Positions 1 through 9,485 of a stretch of 64,000 nucleotides of DNA are shown here, in pieces. Below the pieces are notes generated by a model. That model made no database searches. It saw only the letters and a list, made by a program, of their open reading frames with translations, and had not been told where the DNA came from. How positions within the stretch are numbered: the stretch's first letter is position 1; each line of letters opens with the position of its first letter. Made by a program: the position numbers and the translations under genes. Origin of the DNA: Oleispirillum naphthae (GTDB lineage Bacteria > Pseudomonadota > Alphaproteobacteria > Rhodospirillales > Rhodospirillaceae); assembly GCA_027864655.1 (NCBI GenBank), contig JAQAZG010000001.1, forward strand, positions 1-64,000. Reading direction: 5' to 3'.

Positions 1-93
1 AAGATGGAGTTCATGCGTGCGTGCGGCCTTGCCGTCGCGGCCTCCCCCGCCGCCCTCGGCCAGGCCATGCGCGACGCGATGAAGGGTTTGTAA
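1..93 (+). CDS. C-terminal end of a SucD-like acyl-CoA ligase alpha subunit (partial)
   Basis: Only the last 30 codons and the TAA stop are inside the window. The visible residues (MEFMRACGLAVAASPAALG and a following basic helix) resemble the end of succinyl-CoA/malate-CoA ligase alpha subunits, where an Ala/Gly-rich helix and an 'SPAELG'-like turn close the CoA-ligase domain. Such enzymes join a carboxylate to CoA with ATP or GTP. This would suit the acyl-CoA genes that follow, but the fragment is too short for certainty. A GC-rich hairpin lies just after the stop. Confidence 0.45.
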   Translation, partial: KMEFMRACGLAVAASPAALGQAMRDAMKGL

Positions 94-101
94 CCGCCTG
101 C

Positions 102-127
102 CGGACGCCGGGGCATCCCGGCGTCCG
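102..127 (+). terminator. GC-rich hairpin after the ligase gene
   Basis: An 11-bp perfect stem (102-112 pairs with 117-127) with a GCAT tetraloop lies 8 nt after the stop codon. No U-run follows on the plus strand, so it may be a weak or factor-assisted terminator or an mRNA-stabilising end. Its arms share the 12-mer TGCCGGACGCCG with the hairpin at 1658-1694. Confidence 0.5.
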
Positions 128-216
128 TAATCATAAAAAATATTGAGTCGTGAACTGAAAGTAGAATTGGACTTTTATGCGATGTGATCTAAGAGAGTGG
201 AAATAGGGAGAGAATC

Positions 217-1542
217 ATGCACAAAATAACGGACTTCACCGTTAAAGTCGTTCAAAAGTATCTACCCGATGCATTCATCTTGGCTACGGGTCTGACTTTC
301 ATCGTCTTTGCCATGGGGATTTTTATCGCCGACAAAGGCCCCGTTCAGATGCTGAACTTCTGGGGCAAGGGGTTTGCCTCCCTGTTCAAGTTCGGCATGC
401 AGATGACCCTGGTGCTGCTCACCGGCTATACCCTGGCGCTGTCGCCGGTGGTGCGGCGCATCCTCGAAAGGGTGACCGACATTCCGAAGACGCCGCGCCA
501 GGCGCTGGCGGTGACGGCCCTCGTCTCCTTCATCGGCTGCTACTTCAACTGGGGCTTCGGCCTGGTCATCGGCGCCATCCTGGCGCGCGAAATGGGCCGC
601 AAGGTCAAGGGACTGCACTTCCCGGTGGTGGTCGCCGCGGCCTACGGCGGCGAACTGATCCGCGGTCCGTCGTCCTCCATCCCGCTGGTGGTGGCGACCC
701 CCGGCAACTTCATGGAAAAGACCATCGGCCATCTCATTCCGGTGACCGATACCCTCTATTCCCCGTGGAACCTCGGGCTTTCGGTCGCCATTCTCGCCGC
801 GCTGATGTTCCTCTACATGAATGCCTCGCCGCGTCCGGAAGATGTGGTCGAATTCCATGCCGAGGAAACCACGAAGGGCGACGATAACGGCAGGCCGCTG
901 TCCTCCATGGCCTTCGCCGAGCGCCTGGAGCACAGCCGCTGGGTGCTGCTCGCCCTGGCGATCTTCCCGGTCGGCTACCTGATCGCGAACTTCTCCTCCA
1001 ACCTGAAGTTCAACCTCAACCTCAACATCGTCATCCTGATCTTCCTGTCCCTCGGCCTGCTGCTGCACAAGAGCCCGGCGGCCTTCCTCGCCGCGGTCAA
1101 GGAGGCGATCGTCGCCACCCGCGGCATCGTCGTGCAGTTCCCGCTCTATGCCGGCATCGCCGGGATGATGGGGGCCTCCGGTCTGGTGGCGATCATCTCC
1201 CAGTGGTTCACCGCGGTCAGCACGCCGCACACCTTCCCGCTGATGACCTTCCTCTCCGCCGGTCTGGTCAACATCGCGATCCCGTCCGGCGGCGGGCAGT
1301 GGGCGATCCAGGGCCCGATCATGATCCAGGCCGCGCATGCGATCGGCGCCGACATCGCGCAGACCGTGATGGCGTTCGCCTGGGGTGACGCGTGGACCAA
1401 TCAGATCCAGCCGTTCTGGGCGCTGCCGCTCCTCGGCGTGGCGGGCCTCTCGGCGCGCGACATCATGGGTTACTGCATCCTCTGGCTGGCGCTTTCCGGC
1501 GTGTTGATCGCCGGCACCTTCGTTGCCTTGTCGATGATGTAA
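217..1542 (+). CDS. atoE: Short-chain fatty acid transporter, AtoE family
   Basis: This 441-residue, strongly hydrophobic inner-membrane protein has about ten or more membrane segments and matches the AtoE/short-chain fatty acid transporter family in length and pattern. Supporting segments are the N-terminal 'YLPDAFILA', the 'YFNWGFGLVIGA' stretch near residue 110 and 'PSGGGQWAIQGP' near residue 350. The family takes up acetoacetate, butyrate and similar C3-C6 acids. The ATG is preceded by a GGGAGAG Shine-Dalgarno sequence. It stands alone, convergent with the methylmalonyl-CoA mutase operon, and probably supplies that pathway with substrate, although the acid is not identified. The 123 bp upstream is AT-rich and I found no sigma-54 motif there. 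Family assignment is firm; substrate is inferred. Confidence 0.9.
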   Translation: MHKITDFTVKVVQKYLPDAFILATGLTFIVFAMGIFIADKGPVQMLNFWGKGFASLFKFGMQMTLVLLTGYTLALSPVVRRILERVTDIPKTPRQALAVTALVSFIGCYFNWGFGLVIGAILAREMGRKVKGLHFPVVVAAAYGGELIRGPSSSIPLVVATPGNFMEKTIGHLIPVTDTLYSPWNLGLSVAILAALMFLYMNASPRPEDVVEFHAEETTKGDDNGRPLSSMAFAERLEHSRWVLLALAIFPVGYLIANFSSNLKFNLNLNIVILIFLSLGLLLHKSPAAFLAAVKEAIVATRGIVVQFPLYAGIAGMMGASGLVAIISQWFTAVSTPHTFPLMTFLSAGLVNIAIPSGGGQWAIQGPIMIQAAHAIGADIAQTVMAFAWGDAWTNQIQPFWALPLLGVAGLSARDIMGYCILWLALSGVLIAGTFVALSMM

Positions 1543-1546
1543 CCGC

Positions 1547-1580
1547 AAAAAAAAAGCGCGCCGGTTTGCGCCGGTGCGCT
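1547..1580 (-). terminator. Intrinsic terminator of the mutase operon
   Basis: A 10-bp stem with one G-U pair (1555-1564 with 1571-1580) is followed on the minus strand by nine consecutive U residues (A-run 1547-1555 on plus). It lies downstream of meaB, so it ends the leftward operon. On the plus strand no U-run follows. Confidence 0.8.
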
Positions 1581-1589
1581 CTTCAGCAA

Positions 1590-1624
1590 GGATCGGATGC
1601 TCTCCCCAACCCCGCATCCGATCC
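1590..1624. terminator. Second hairpin in the convergent gap
   Basis: A perfect 11-bp inverted repeat (GGATCGGATGC at 1590-1600, complement at 1614-1624) with a 13-nt loop sits between atoE and meaB. Neither side carries a strong U-run, so it may back up the neighbouring terminators or act as an RNA 3' end. Confidence 0.45.
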
Positions 1625-1657
1625 GCCGCCGGGCCTCCCCCCATTTCCCGGCGGTTT

Positions 1658-1702
1658 GCCGGACGCCGTAGTCTTTCCCCCTCCGGCGTCCGGCCCCCTT
1701 TT
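1658..1702 (+). terminator. Probable terminator of atoE
   Basis: A perfect 11-bp stem (1658-1668 with 1684-1694) and 15-nt loop are followed by CCCCTTTT on the plus strand. It reaches the stop codon of meaB. The arm shares the 12-mer TGCCGGACGCCG with the hairpin at 102-127. Confidence 0.5.
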
Positions 1703-2646
1703 CAGCCGGCGAAGCATTCTGCCAGCAGTTCGGCGGTGAGCGTATAGGGGTCCGCCTCGCGGCGGACGACGCGCGCGGCCAGCGCGGCGAGCCTTTCGGG
1801 CGGCAGCGCCGCGGCGACGACGCGGCGGCGCAGGCCTTCCTCCAGGCGGGCGAGCAGCTCCGCCTCGGCGCGGGCGAGGCGGCGGCTTTCCAGTCCGCCG
1901 CTTTCGCGCAGGTGGGCGAGGTGGCGAACGATGTTCTCGGCAAGCTCGGCGACGCCATCGCCGGTCTTGGCGACGGTGCGCAGCACCGGCGGGCGCCAGG
2001 CGGGGCGGCGCTCCGCGAGGTCGAGCACGGCGTTGAGTTCCGCCTCCAGCTGCGGCACGCCGTCGCGGTCGGCCTTGTTGATCGCGAAGATGTCGGCGAT
2101 TTCCAGGATTCCCGCCTTGATCGCCTGCACGCCGTCGCCCTGTCCGGGCACCAGCACCACGACGGTGGTGTCGGCGGCGCGCGCGATGTCCACCTCCGAC
2201 TGGCCGACGCCCACGGTCTCCACCAGCACCACGCCCATGCCCGCCGCGTCCATCAGCGCCGCCGCGTCGGCGGCGTGGCGCGCCAGCCCGCCGAGGCTGC
2301 CGCGGCTCGCCATGCTGCGGATGAACACCCCGGGGTCGAGGGCGAGGTCGCCCATGCGGATGCGGTCGCCGAGGATCGCGCCGCCGGAGAACGGGCTGCT
2401 CGGGTCCACCGCGACGATGCCGACGCGTTCCCCCGCGGCGCGGAACGCCTTGGCGATGTGGTCGGTCAGCGTGCTCTTGCCCGCGCCCGGCGGGCCGGTG
2501 ACGCCGATGACGTGCGCGCCGCCGGTGTGCGGGTGGACGGCGCGCAGGATCGCCTCGGCCTCCGGGGCGTCGTTTTCCACGGCGGTGATCGCCCGCGCCA
2601 GCGCGCGGCGCGACCCGGCCAGCAGGTCGGCGGCGGTATCGGTCAT
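1702..2646 (-). CDS. meaB: MeaB/ArgK-type GTPase, methylmalonyl-CoA mutase chaperone
   Basis: This 314-residue protein is a G3E-family GTPase. It has a P-loop GPPGAGKST at residues 51-59, the family signature DPSSPFSGGA at 81-90, a switch-like DAAGMGVVLVETVGVGQSE segment near 140-160 and a guanine-specificity NKAD near 200. MeaB proteins load and protect adenosylcobalamin in methylmalonyl-CoA mutase. It is the last gene of the operon, just downstream of the B12-binding subunit, which fits that job. Length is normal for the family. It starts at an ATG 19 bp after the upstream stop. Confidence in the family is very high. Confidence 0.94.
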   Translation of the reverse strand: MTDTAADLLAGSRRALARAITAVENDAPEAEAILRAVHPHTGGAHVIGVTGPPGAGKSTLTDHIAKAFRAAGERVGIVAVDPSSPFSGGAILGDRIRMGDLALDPGVFIRSMASRGSLGGLARHAADAAALMDAAGMGVVLVETVGVGQSEVDIARAADTTVVVLVPGQGDGVQAIKAGILEIADIFAINKADRDGVPQLEAELNAVLDLAERRPAWRPPVLRTVAKTGDGVAELAENIVRHLAHLRESGGLESRRLARAEAELLARLEEGLRRRVVAAALPPERLAALAARVVRREADPYTLTAELLAECFAG

Positions 2647-2665
2647 GGCTTGCCTCCGCCGGGCA

Positions 2666-3055
2666 TCATCCTGCCCTGGCGGCGACGAAGTCCACGATTT
2701 TTCCGGTCGGGGTGCCGGGGGTGAAGATTTCCGCCACGCCCATCGCCTTGAGGCTGGGGATGTCGCCCTCGGGGATCACCCCGCCGCCGATCAGCAGAAG
2801 GTCTTCGAGCCCGCGCGCCTTCAACTCGGAGATCAGGCGCGGGAAGATGGTGTTGTGCGCGCCGGAGAGCAGGCTGAGGCCGATCACGTCCACATCCTCC
2901 TGCAACGCGGTTTCGGCGATCATTTCCGGGGTCTGGCGCAGGCCGGTATAGATCACCTCGAAACCGGCGTCGCGGAACGCCCGGGCCACCACCTTGGCGC
3001 CGCGGTCGTGGCCGTCGAGTCCGGGCTTGGTCACCAGTACGCGAATGCGTTTCAT
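2666..3055 (-). CDS. Methylmalonyl-CoA mutase B12-binding (small) subunit
   Basis: This 129-residue protein is a stand-alone cobalamin-binding domain. The motif D14-G15-H16-D17-R18-G19 is the DxHxxG signature whose His replaces dimethylbenzimidazole as lower axial ligand of adenosylcobalamin. A GGGVIP loop at 90-95 forms part of the nucleotide-tail pocket. Together with the separate catalytic subunit encoded upstream it should form a two-subunit acyl-CoA mutase. The ATG at 3055 is chosen because AAGGAG precedes it by a few bases; the longer frame to 3355 is a shadow of the PrpD-like gene. The start lies 25 bp after the MmgE/PrpD stop. Confidence 0.93.
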   Translation of the reverse strand: MKRIRVLVTKPGLDGHDRGAKVVARAFRDAGFEVIYTGLRQTPEMIAETALQEDVDVIGLSLLSGAHNTIFPRLISELKARGLEDLLLIGGGVIPEGDIPSLKAMGVAEIFTPGTPTGKIVDFVAARAG

Positions 3056-3080
3056 CTTGGGAGCTCCTTGAAAAATCATC

Positions 3081-4445
3081 TCAGGCGGTGAGGAAGGCGA
3101 ACGCCGCGGCGATATCGGGCACGCGTTCCAGCCCGGCGCAGACGGCCAGCAGGCGGGCGGTGCGTTCGCCGCCGAGCACCGGCGTGGCGACGCCGCGAAA
3201 CTTCTCCTCGGTTTCGGCATAGGAAAGCGGGTTCTGCGGGTCGCCTTTGGGATAGGGGACGAAACGCGAGAAGCGCTTGCCGCCGCGGGTCTCGATCGCC
3301 ACCTCCGCCGACCACTTCTTCGGGTCGCGGGCGTACTCCGCATCCAGCGCCGCATCCACCACCACCTGCGTCGCGGCCATCAGGCGGCGGGTTTCCGGCT
3401 CGGCGACGGCGGCCTCGGAGAACTCGGCGAGGCCGACGCGGCCGTGCGTCACCGCCGCGGCGGTGCAGTATTGCAGGCTGAACTTGTGGCCGTAGGCGGT
3501 TTTCGGGGCCGGGTTGTCCACCAGGGCGGCGGCGACGCGGTTGGTCTTCACGGTGATCGCGGCGACATCGGCGGGGGAGATTTCCTCCTCGATGCGGAGA
3601 ATCTGCGCGGCGTTGATCGCGGCGTGGCAGTGGCGGCAGCAGGTGTAGGCCTTGAAGCCGTTCTCGTCGATTTCGTAGCGTTCGCCCAGGCCCTCGGTGA
3701 GCTTGGCGAGGTCCGGTTCCGCCGTCATCGCGCGGCAGAAGCCTTTCTCGCCTTCGAGGATTTGCCGCGCGGCGGTGAAGCCCGCCTTCGCCAGGTCGGC
3801 GGCGAGAATGCCGTTCATCGCCGCCTTGCCTGCGTGCAGGCTCTTGCTCATCGCGCCGTCGATGAGGAACTCCCACAGCCCCGCCGCCTGGGTTCCGGCG
3901 GAACCGAAGCAGGAGACGGTGGCCGCGGCATCGAGCTTCAAGAGGCGCGCCGCGGCGGCGGCGGCGCCGAAGGTGCCCGCGGTGCCGGTGGTGTGCCAGA
4001 AGAAGTACGAGCCGGGGTTGACCGCCTCGCCGACCCGCGCCCCCGCCTCGTAGCCCGCGACGATGGCGGCGATCAGCTCGCGGCCGCTCAGGCGGTCGCG
4101 TTCCGCCACCGCGAGCGCGGCGGGCGCGACCACGGTGCCGAGGTGGATGATCGAGGCGTTGTGCAGGTCGTCCATGTCGAGCGCATGCGACGCCGCGCCG
4201 TTGAGCAGCGCGGCGTTGAGCGCCGAGGCGCGGAACGGCGCGGCGGAAAACACCGTCGCCGCGGGCGCGCCGCCGCCCTCGCGGGCGATCTCGCGGCGCA
4301 GGATTTCCGCTGCGGGCTGCGGCGCGCCGCAGATGCAGCAGGCGAGCCAGTCGAGGAAGCACTGCTTGGCGTTCTGCCGCGTCGTCTGCGGCAGGTCCTC
4401 GTAGCGCAGGGAGGCCACCGCACGGGCCAGGGCTTCAGTGGTCAT
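3081..4445 (-). CDS. MmgE/PrpD family protein
   Basis: This 454-residue protein belongs to the MmgE/PrpD family, whose members include 2-methylcitrate dehydratase, cis-aconitate decarboxylase and iminodisuccinate epimerase. It begins [10 protein letters not shown] and has the family's N-terminal all-helical half (conserved HALDMDD near residue 85) and a C-terminal lid with 'YPKGDP' near 400. Its reaction cannot be read from sequence. It sits between the two subunits of a methylmalonyl-CoA mutase, with no methylcitrate synthase in view, so a classic methylcitrate role is doubtful. The ATG at 4445 has GGAGG in front; upstream reading to 4916 is out of context. The gap to the mutase large-subunit stop is 11 bp, so the genes are co-transcribed. 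Confidence 0.88.
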   Translation of the reverse strand: MTTEALARAVASLRYEDLPQTTRQNAKQCFLDWLACCICGAPQPAAEILRREIAREGGGAPAATVFSAAPFRASALNAALLNGAASHALDMDDLHNASIIHLGTVVAPAALAVAERDRLSGRELIAAIVAGYEAGARVGEAVNPGSYFFWHTTGTAGTFGAAAAAARLLKLDAAATVSCFGSAGTQAAGLWEFLIDGAMSKSLHAGKAAMNGILAADLAKAGFTAARQILEGEKGFCRAMTAEPDLAKLTEGLGERYEIDENGFKAYTCCRHCHAAINAAQILRIEEEISPADVAAITVKTNRVAAALVDNPAPKTAYGHKFSLQYCTAAAVTHGRVGLAEFSEAAVAEPETRRLMAATQVVVDAALDAEYARDPKKWSAEVAIETRGGKRFSRFVPYPKGDPQNPLSYAETEEKFRGVATPVLGGERTARLLAVCAGLERVPDIAAAFAFLTA

Positions 4446-4456
4446 CGCAACCTCCC

Positions 4457-6112
<1,656 letters not shown>

Positions 6113-6120
6113 GTTCGGCC

Positions 6121-7656
6121 TCATTTCGTCGCGAAAGCCACGGCAGGCGCCCTTTCCGGGTCCATGCTGCCGGTGCGGTTGAAACGGATGTGGAAGGCGT
6201 GCGCCTTGGCGAGATCCTGCGGCGTGTGGCCGCCGCCTTTTTCCGCATCCCGCAGGTAGTCGAGCAGAAGCGGGCGGTAGCGCGGATCGGCGCAGTTGTT
6301 GACGATGACGCGGGCGCGCTCGCGCGGGTCGAGACCCCGCACGTCGGCGACGCCGTGCTCGGTGATGAAGATCATGGTGTCGTGTTCGGTGTGGTCGGTG
6401 TGGGCGACCATCGGCACGATGCGGGAGATCGCGCCGTTCTTGGCTGTGGACTCGGTGATGAAGATGCCGAGGTAGCCGTTGCGCATGTAGTCGCCGGAGC
6501 CGCCGATGCCGTTCATCATCATCGTGCCGCCGGTGTGGGTGGAGTTGGCGTTGCCGTAGACGTCGAATTCCAGCGGCGTGTTGATTGCGATGACGCCGAG
6601 GCGGCGGATCACCTCCGGATGGTTGCTGATGTCCAGGGGCCGCAGGATCAGGGACTTGCGGTAGAGTTCCGGCTCGGCGAGGAAGCGCTTCATCACGTTG
6701 GGAGAGGGGGTGAAGGCGCAGCCCGAGGCCTGCTTCACCTTGCCGCTGGCGATCAGGGTGAACACCGCGTCCTGAAGGATTTCCGAGTAGAGGGTGAGGT
6801 TCTCCAGCTCCGACTTGGCGAGGCATTCCAGCACCGCGTTGGCGATGCTGCCCACCCCGGACTGCAACGGCAAAAGCGGCGAGGGCAGCCGTCCCTTGCG
6901 CTGCTCGAACTTTAGGAATTCCAACAGGTTGCCGGCCATCCTCTGGTTTTCCGGCGTCGGCGGCACGAGGTTGCGCACGCGGTCCGGAATGTCGGATTCG
7001 ACGATCGCGGCGATGCGCTCCAGGCCGCAGGTCAGATAGGGGGAGCCGATGCGGTCGCCCGCTTCGTAGATCGGCAGTTCGCGGCGGTGCGGCGGCCTGG
7101 GCAGGATGAAGATGTCGTGCATGCCTTCCAGCGCCAGGGGCTGGGCGGTGTTGACCTCGACGATCACGGTCTTGGCGTGCTTGACGAACATTGGGGTGTT
7201 GCCGACGCCGGGGCCGAGCACCAGATCGCCGTTTTCGGTGACCGCCACCGCCTCGACGATGGCGACGTCGATCGGCCCGAGGAAGCCGTAGTCGATGTGC
7301 TGGGCGAGGTGGCTCAGGTGCACGTCGGTGTAGGCGATGGCGCCGCGGTTGATCCCTTCGCGCATCGCGGCGTTGGAGGCGGCGTAGTAGGGGGTGCGCC
7401 GCGTCACGCCGCCGACCGCGGCGAGCGCGTCCTCGATCTCCGGCCCCACCGAAGCGCCGGACATCAGGTTGATGCGGCAGCGCCGCCCGGCGCGGATCGC
7501 CGCAGCCAGCGCAAGGGTGGTCTTCTTCGGATAGCCCGAGGGGGTGAAGCCGCTCACCCCCACGGTCATGCCGTCGGCGATCAGCGCCGCGGCGGTTTCG
7601 GCGGGGACGATCTTGTCGAAGAGGGAAGGGTGGCGAAGTCTGTCGGATTGCAGCAT
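6121..7656 (-). CDS. Acetyl-CoA hydrolase/transferase family succinate CoA-transferase
   Basis: This 511-residue protein matches the succinyl-CoA:acetate (AarC) and propionyl-CoA:succinate (ScpC) CoA-transferase family in length and motifs. Glu292 in 'LYSEILQD' fits the catalytic glutamate that forms the CoA thioester, and the glycine-rich 'NGIGGSGDY' loop near 390 and '[11 protein letters not shown]' fit the acyl-CoA site. It is first in the operon and would activate an incoming carboxylate with CoA from succinyl-CoA or recycle propionyl-CoA. The ATG at 7656 follows GGAGG. Transcription should start near 7676 from the sigma-54 promoter at 7688-7702. Exact donor and acceptor acids are not determined. 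Confidence 0.9.
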   Translation of the reverse strand: MLQSDRLRHPSLFDKIVPAETAAALIADGMTVGVSGFTPSGYPKKTTLALAAAIRAGRRCRINLMSGASVGPEIEDALAAVGGVTRRTPYYAASNAAMREGINRGAIAYTDVHLSHLAQHIDYGFLGPIDVAIVEAVAVTENGDLVLGPGVGNTPMFVKHAKTVIVEVNTAQPLALEGMHDIFILPRPPHRRELPIYEAGDRIGSPYLTCGLERIAAIVESDIPDRVRNLVPPTPENQRMAGNLLEFLKFEQRKGRLPSPLLPLQSGVGSIANAVLECLAKSELENLTLYSEILQDAVFTLIASGKVKQASGCAFTPSPNVMKRFLAEPELYRKSLILRPLDISNHPEVIRRLGVIAINTPLEFDVYGNANSTHTGGTMMMNGIGGSGDYMRNGYLGIFITESTAKNGAISRIVPMVAHTDHTEHDTMIFITEHGVADVRGLDPRERARVIVNNCADPRYRPLLLDYLRDAEKGGGHTPQDLAKAHAFHIRFNRTGSMDPERAPAVAFATK

Positions 7657-7687
7657 CTGGGAGCCTCCTGTCGCGCCTTTTCCAGGG

Positions 7688-7702
7688 GCAAGCCGCGTGC
7701 CG
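7688..7702 (-). promoter_or_regulatory. Sigma-54 (-24/-12) promoter of the mutase operon
   Basis: On the minus strand the sequence CGGCACG-CGGC-TTGC matches the RpoN consensus TGGCACG-N4-TTGC at all but the first base. It has GG and GC separated by exactly 10 bp. It lies 32 bp upstream of the CoA-transferase ATG and faces it. A sigma-54 activator is encoded divergently next door, which makes the assignment strong. Confidence 0.85.
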
Positions 7703-7762
7703 TTCGGAGACCTTCTTAACCCGTTGAAAAACTGCGGGAATTTTTGCAGTCTGACAGTTGAT

Positions 7763-7865
7763 CGTTCAAATATGAACGCTTATCTTGCAGCAGCGAAGCA
7801 AGATTGGCTGCCTGATTGGGTTTTTTGCAGTCGTTCGCTTTTGTAACGGCGTTCGTTTTCGAAAC
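7763..7865. promoter_or_regulatory. Cluster of inverted repeats, candidate activator sites
   Basis: Several palindromes lie about 85-190 bp upstream of the predicted sigma-54 start site. They are CGTTCA/TGAACG around AATA (7763-7778), ATCTTGC/GCAAGAT around a 9-nt spacer (7782-7804) and GTTTTCGAAAC (7855-7865), with extra CGTTC half-sites at 7832 and 7850. That is the usual distance for binding sites of sigma-54 enhancer-binding proteins, and the gap also serves the activator's own promoter. Which repeat is the true site is not resolved. Confidence 0.5.
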
Positions 7866-7934
7866 GCTTTTGCGTGGACTTTCCGCGCCGCCCGCAGGAC
7901 ACTCGGCAGGCGGACCCTTGCAAGGAGACCGGCG

Positions 7935-9485
7935 ATGAGCGATGGCGCGCGGGAGTGCCTGGCGTCCCTGGCGGAGTTGACCGGCGGCGCGGCGATTCTC
8001 TGCGACGCGGCGGGCGAGGTGGTGGCCTGGACCGGCGACCCCCGGCCGCGTGAAGCGGTGGCGGCGCATGCCGCGCGCCTGCTGGCGCGGCGCGAGGGGC
8101 GCGCCGCCGCGGCATGGGGCGGCGTGGAGGGAGTCTCCGCGGTGATCGCGCTGCCCACGGGCTATCTGCTGCTCGACAACCGCGCGCGCCGCGCCGATGC
8201 GGCGCGCTACCGCCGTATCGTCGAGGAGTCCCTTCCCTACATCGCGCAGGTGGCGGGCGGCGACGCGGTGATGTTCGACGGCGAGGGCGCGCGGGTGCGG
8301 GCGCACCATCCGGACGGCAAGGCCAACCCCTCGGCGATCGGCGAGATCACCGAGCTTTGCCGCAAGGCGATGCTGGAGGGGCGCGCCAGCATCGGCACCT
8401 CGGTGATGCTGCCCGGCGCGCTCGCGGTGCGCATTCCGATGTCGCCGGAGTTCGGCGTCGCCTTCAACAACAAGCTCGCGGCGGTGCAGCGCAGCCGCCT
8501 GATCGAGCGCGCCAGCCAGCAGCGCCACGCCCATTACCACCTGGAGGACATTCTCGGCGACAGCCCGGCGATCGCCAGGGCGCGCAAGCTCGCCGCCGAC
8601 GTGGCGCGCTCGCCCTCCACGGTGCTGATCAGCGGCGAGACCGGCACCGGCAAGGAACTCTTCGCCCAGGCGATCCACACCTTGAGCGACCGCGCGGGCA
8701 AGCCGTTCGTCGCGATCAACTGCGGCGCGCTGCCGCGCAGCCTGATCGAAGGCGTGCTGTTCGGCCATGTCGAGGGGGCGTTCACCGGCGCGCGGCGGCA
8801 GGGCGCGCCCGGGGTGTTCGAGCAGGCGGACGGCGGCACCCTGCTGCTCGACGAAATCGGCGAGATGCCCTTCGACCTCCAGGTCAGCCTGCTGCGGGTG
8901 ATCCAGGAGCGCGAGGTGCGCCGCCTCGGCGCGGACAAGGCGCGCGCCATCGACGTGCGCATCCTCGCCTCGACCAATGCCGCGCTGGAGGACCTGGTGC
9001 GGCAGGGGCGCTTCCGCTCCGACCTCTACTACCGGCTCAACGTGCTGGAACTGACGGTGCCGCCCCTGCGCGCGCGCCGCGAGGACATTCCGGCGCTCGC
9101 CTATCACTTCATCAACCGCTTCGCCCGCCTCATCGGCAAGGAGGCGAACGACATCGAACCCGCGGTGATGGCGGCGCTCGGCGGCCACGAATGGCCGGGC
9201 AACGTGCGCGAACTGCAAAACTGCGTCGAGCACATGGTCAACATGCTGGACGGCAACACCATCCGCCTCGCGCACCTGCCGGGCTACATTCTCGGCCGGG
9301 CGGAAGGGGTGGACGGGGGGCTTTCCCCCTATGCGGCGCACATGCTGCGGGCGGAGCGCGACCTCGTCGTCCGCGCGCTGCGCGAGCACGGTCCCAACAA
9401 GGCGGAGGTGGCGCGCCGCCTCGGTCTCAACCGCACCACCCTGTGGCGCATCCTGCGCCGCCTGGGGCTCGACGAGACCCCGTGA
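7935..9485 (+). CDS. Sigma-54-dependent Fis-family transcriptional activator
   Basis: This 516-residue protein has a roughly 200-residue N-terminal sensor region of no recognised type, an AAA+ domain (about 204-440) and a C-terminal Fis-type helix-turn-helix (about 487-511, NKAEVARRLGLNRTTLW). The AAA+ domain has Walker A GETGTGKE at 234-241, the sigma-54 contact loop GAFTGA at 281-286 and Walker B LLLDEIGE near 303-310. No receiver domain is present, so a ligand rather than a kinase probably triggers it. The ATG at 7935 has AAGGAG upstream. It is divergent from the mutase operon, whose -24/-12 promoter it should activate. Its stop directly abuts the stop of the convergent chemoreceptor gene. 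Confidence 0.93.
   Translation: MSDGARECLASLAELTGGAAILCDAAGEVVAWTGDPRPREAVAAHAARLLARREGRAAAAWGGVEGVSAVIALPTGYLLLDNRARRADAARYRRIVEESLPYIAQVAGGDAVMFDGEGARVRAHHPDGKANPSAIGEITELCRKAMLEGRASIGTSVMLPGALAVRIPMSPEFGVAFNNKLAAVQRSRLIERASQQRHAHYHLEDILGDSPAIARARKLAADVARSPSTVLISGETGTGKELFAQAIHTLSDRAGKPFVAINCGALPRSLIEGVLFGHVEGAFTGARRQGAPGVFEQADGGTLLLDEIGEMPFDLQVSLLRVIQEREVRRLGADKARAIDVRILASTNAALEDLVRQGRFRSDLYYRLNVLELTVPPLRARREDIPALAYHFINRFARLIGKEANDIEPAVMAALGGHEWPGNVRELQNCVEHMVNMLDGNTIRLAHLPGYILGRAEGVDGGLSPYAAHMLRAERDLVVRALREHGPNKAEVARRLGLNRTTLWRILRRLGLDETP

Noticed and set aside
262-1644. Long minus-strand frame opposite atoE
   Set aside because: The translation is rich in Arg, Gly, Asp and His without a family resemblance, a usual shadow of a hydrophobic GC-rich gene.
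7657-7934. Possible cobalamin riboswitch before the B12 mutase operon
   Set aside because: No B12-box-like GCCACTG element or long structured leader was seen on the minus strand. The leader from the sigma-54 start is only about 20 nt.
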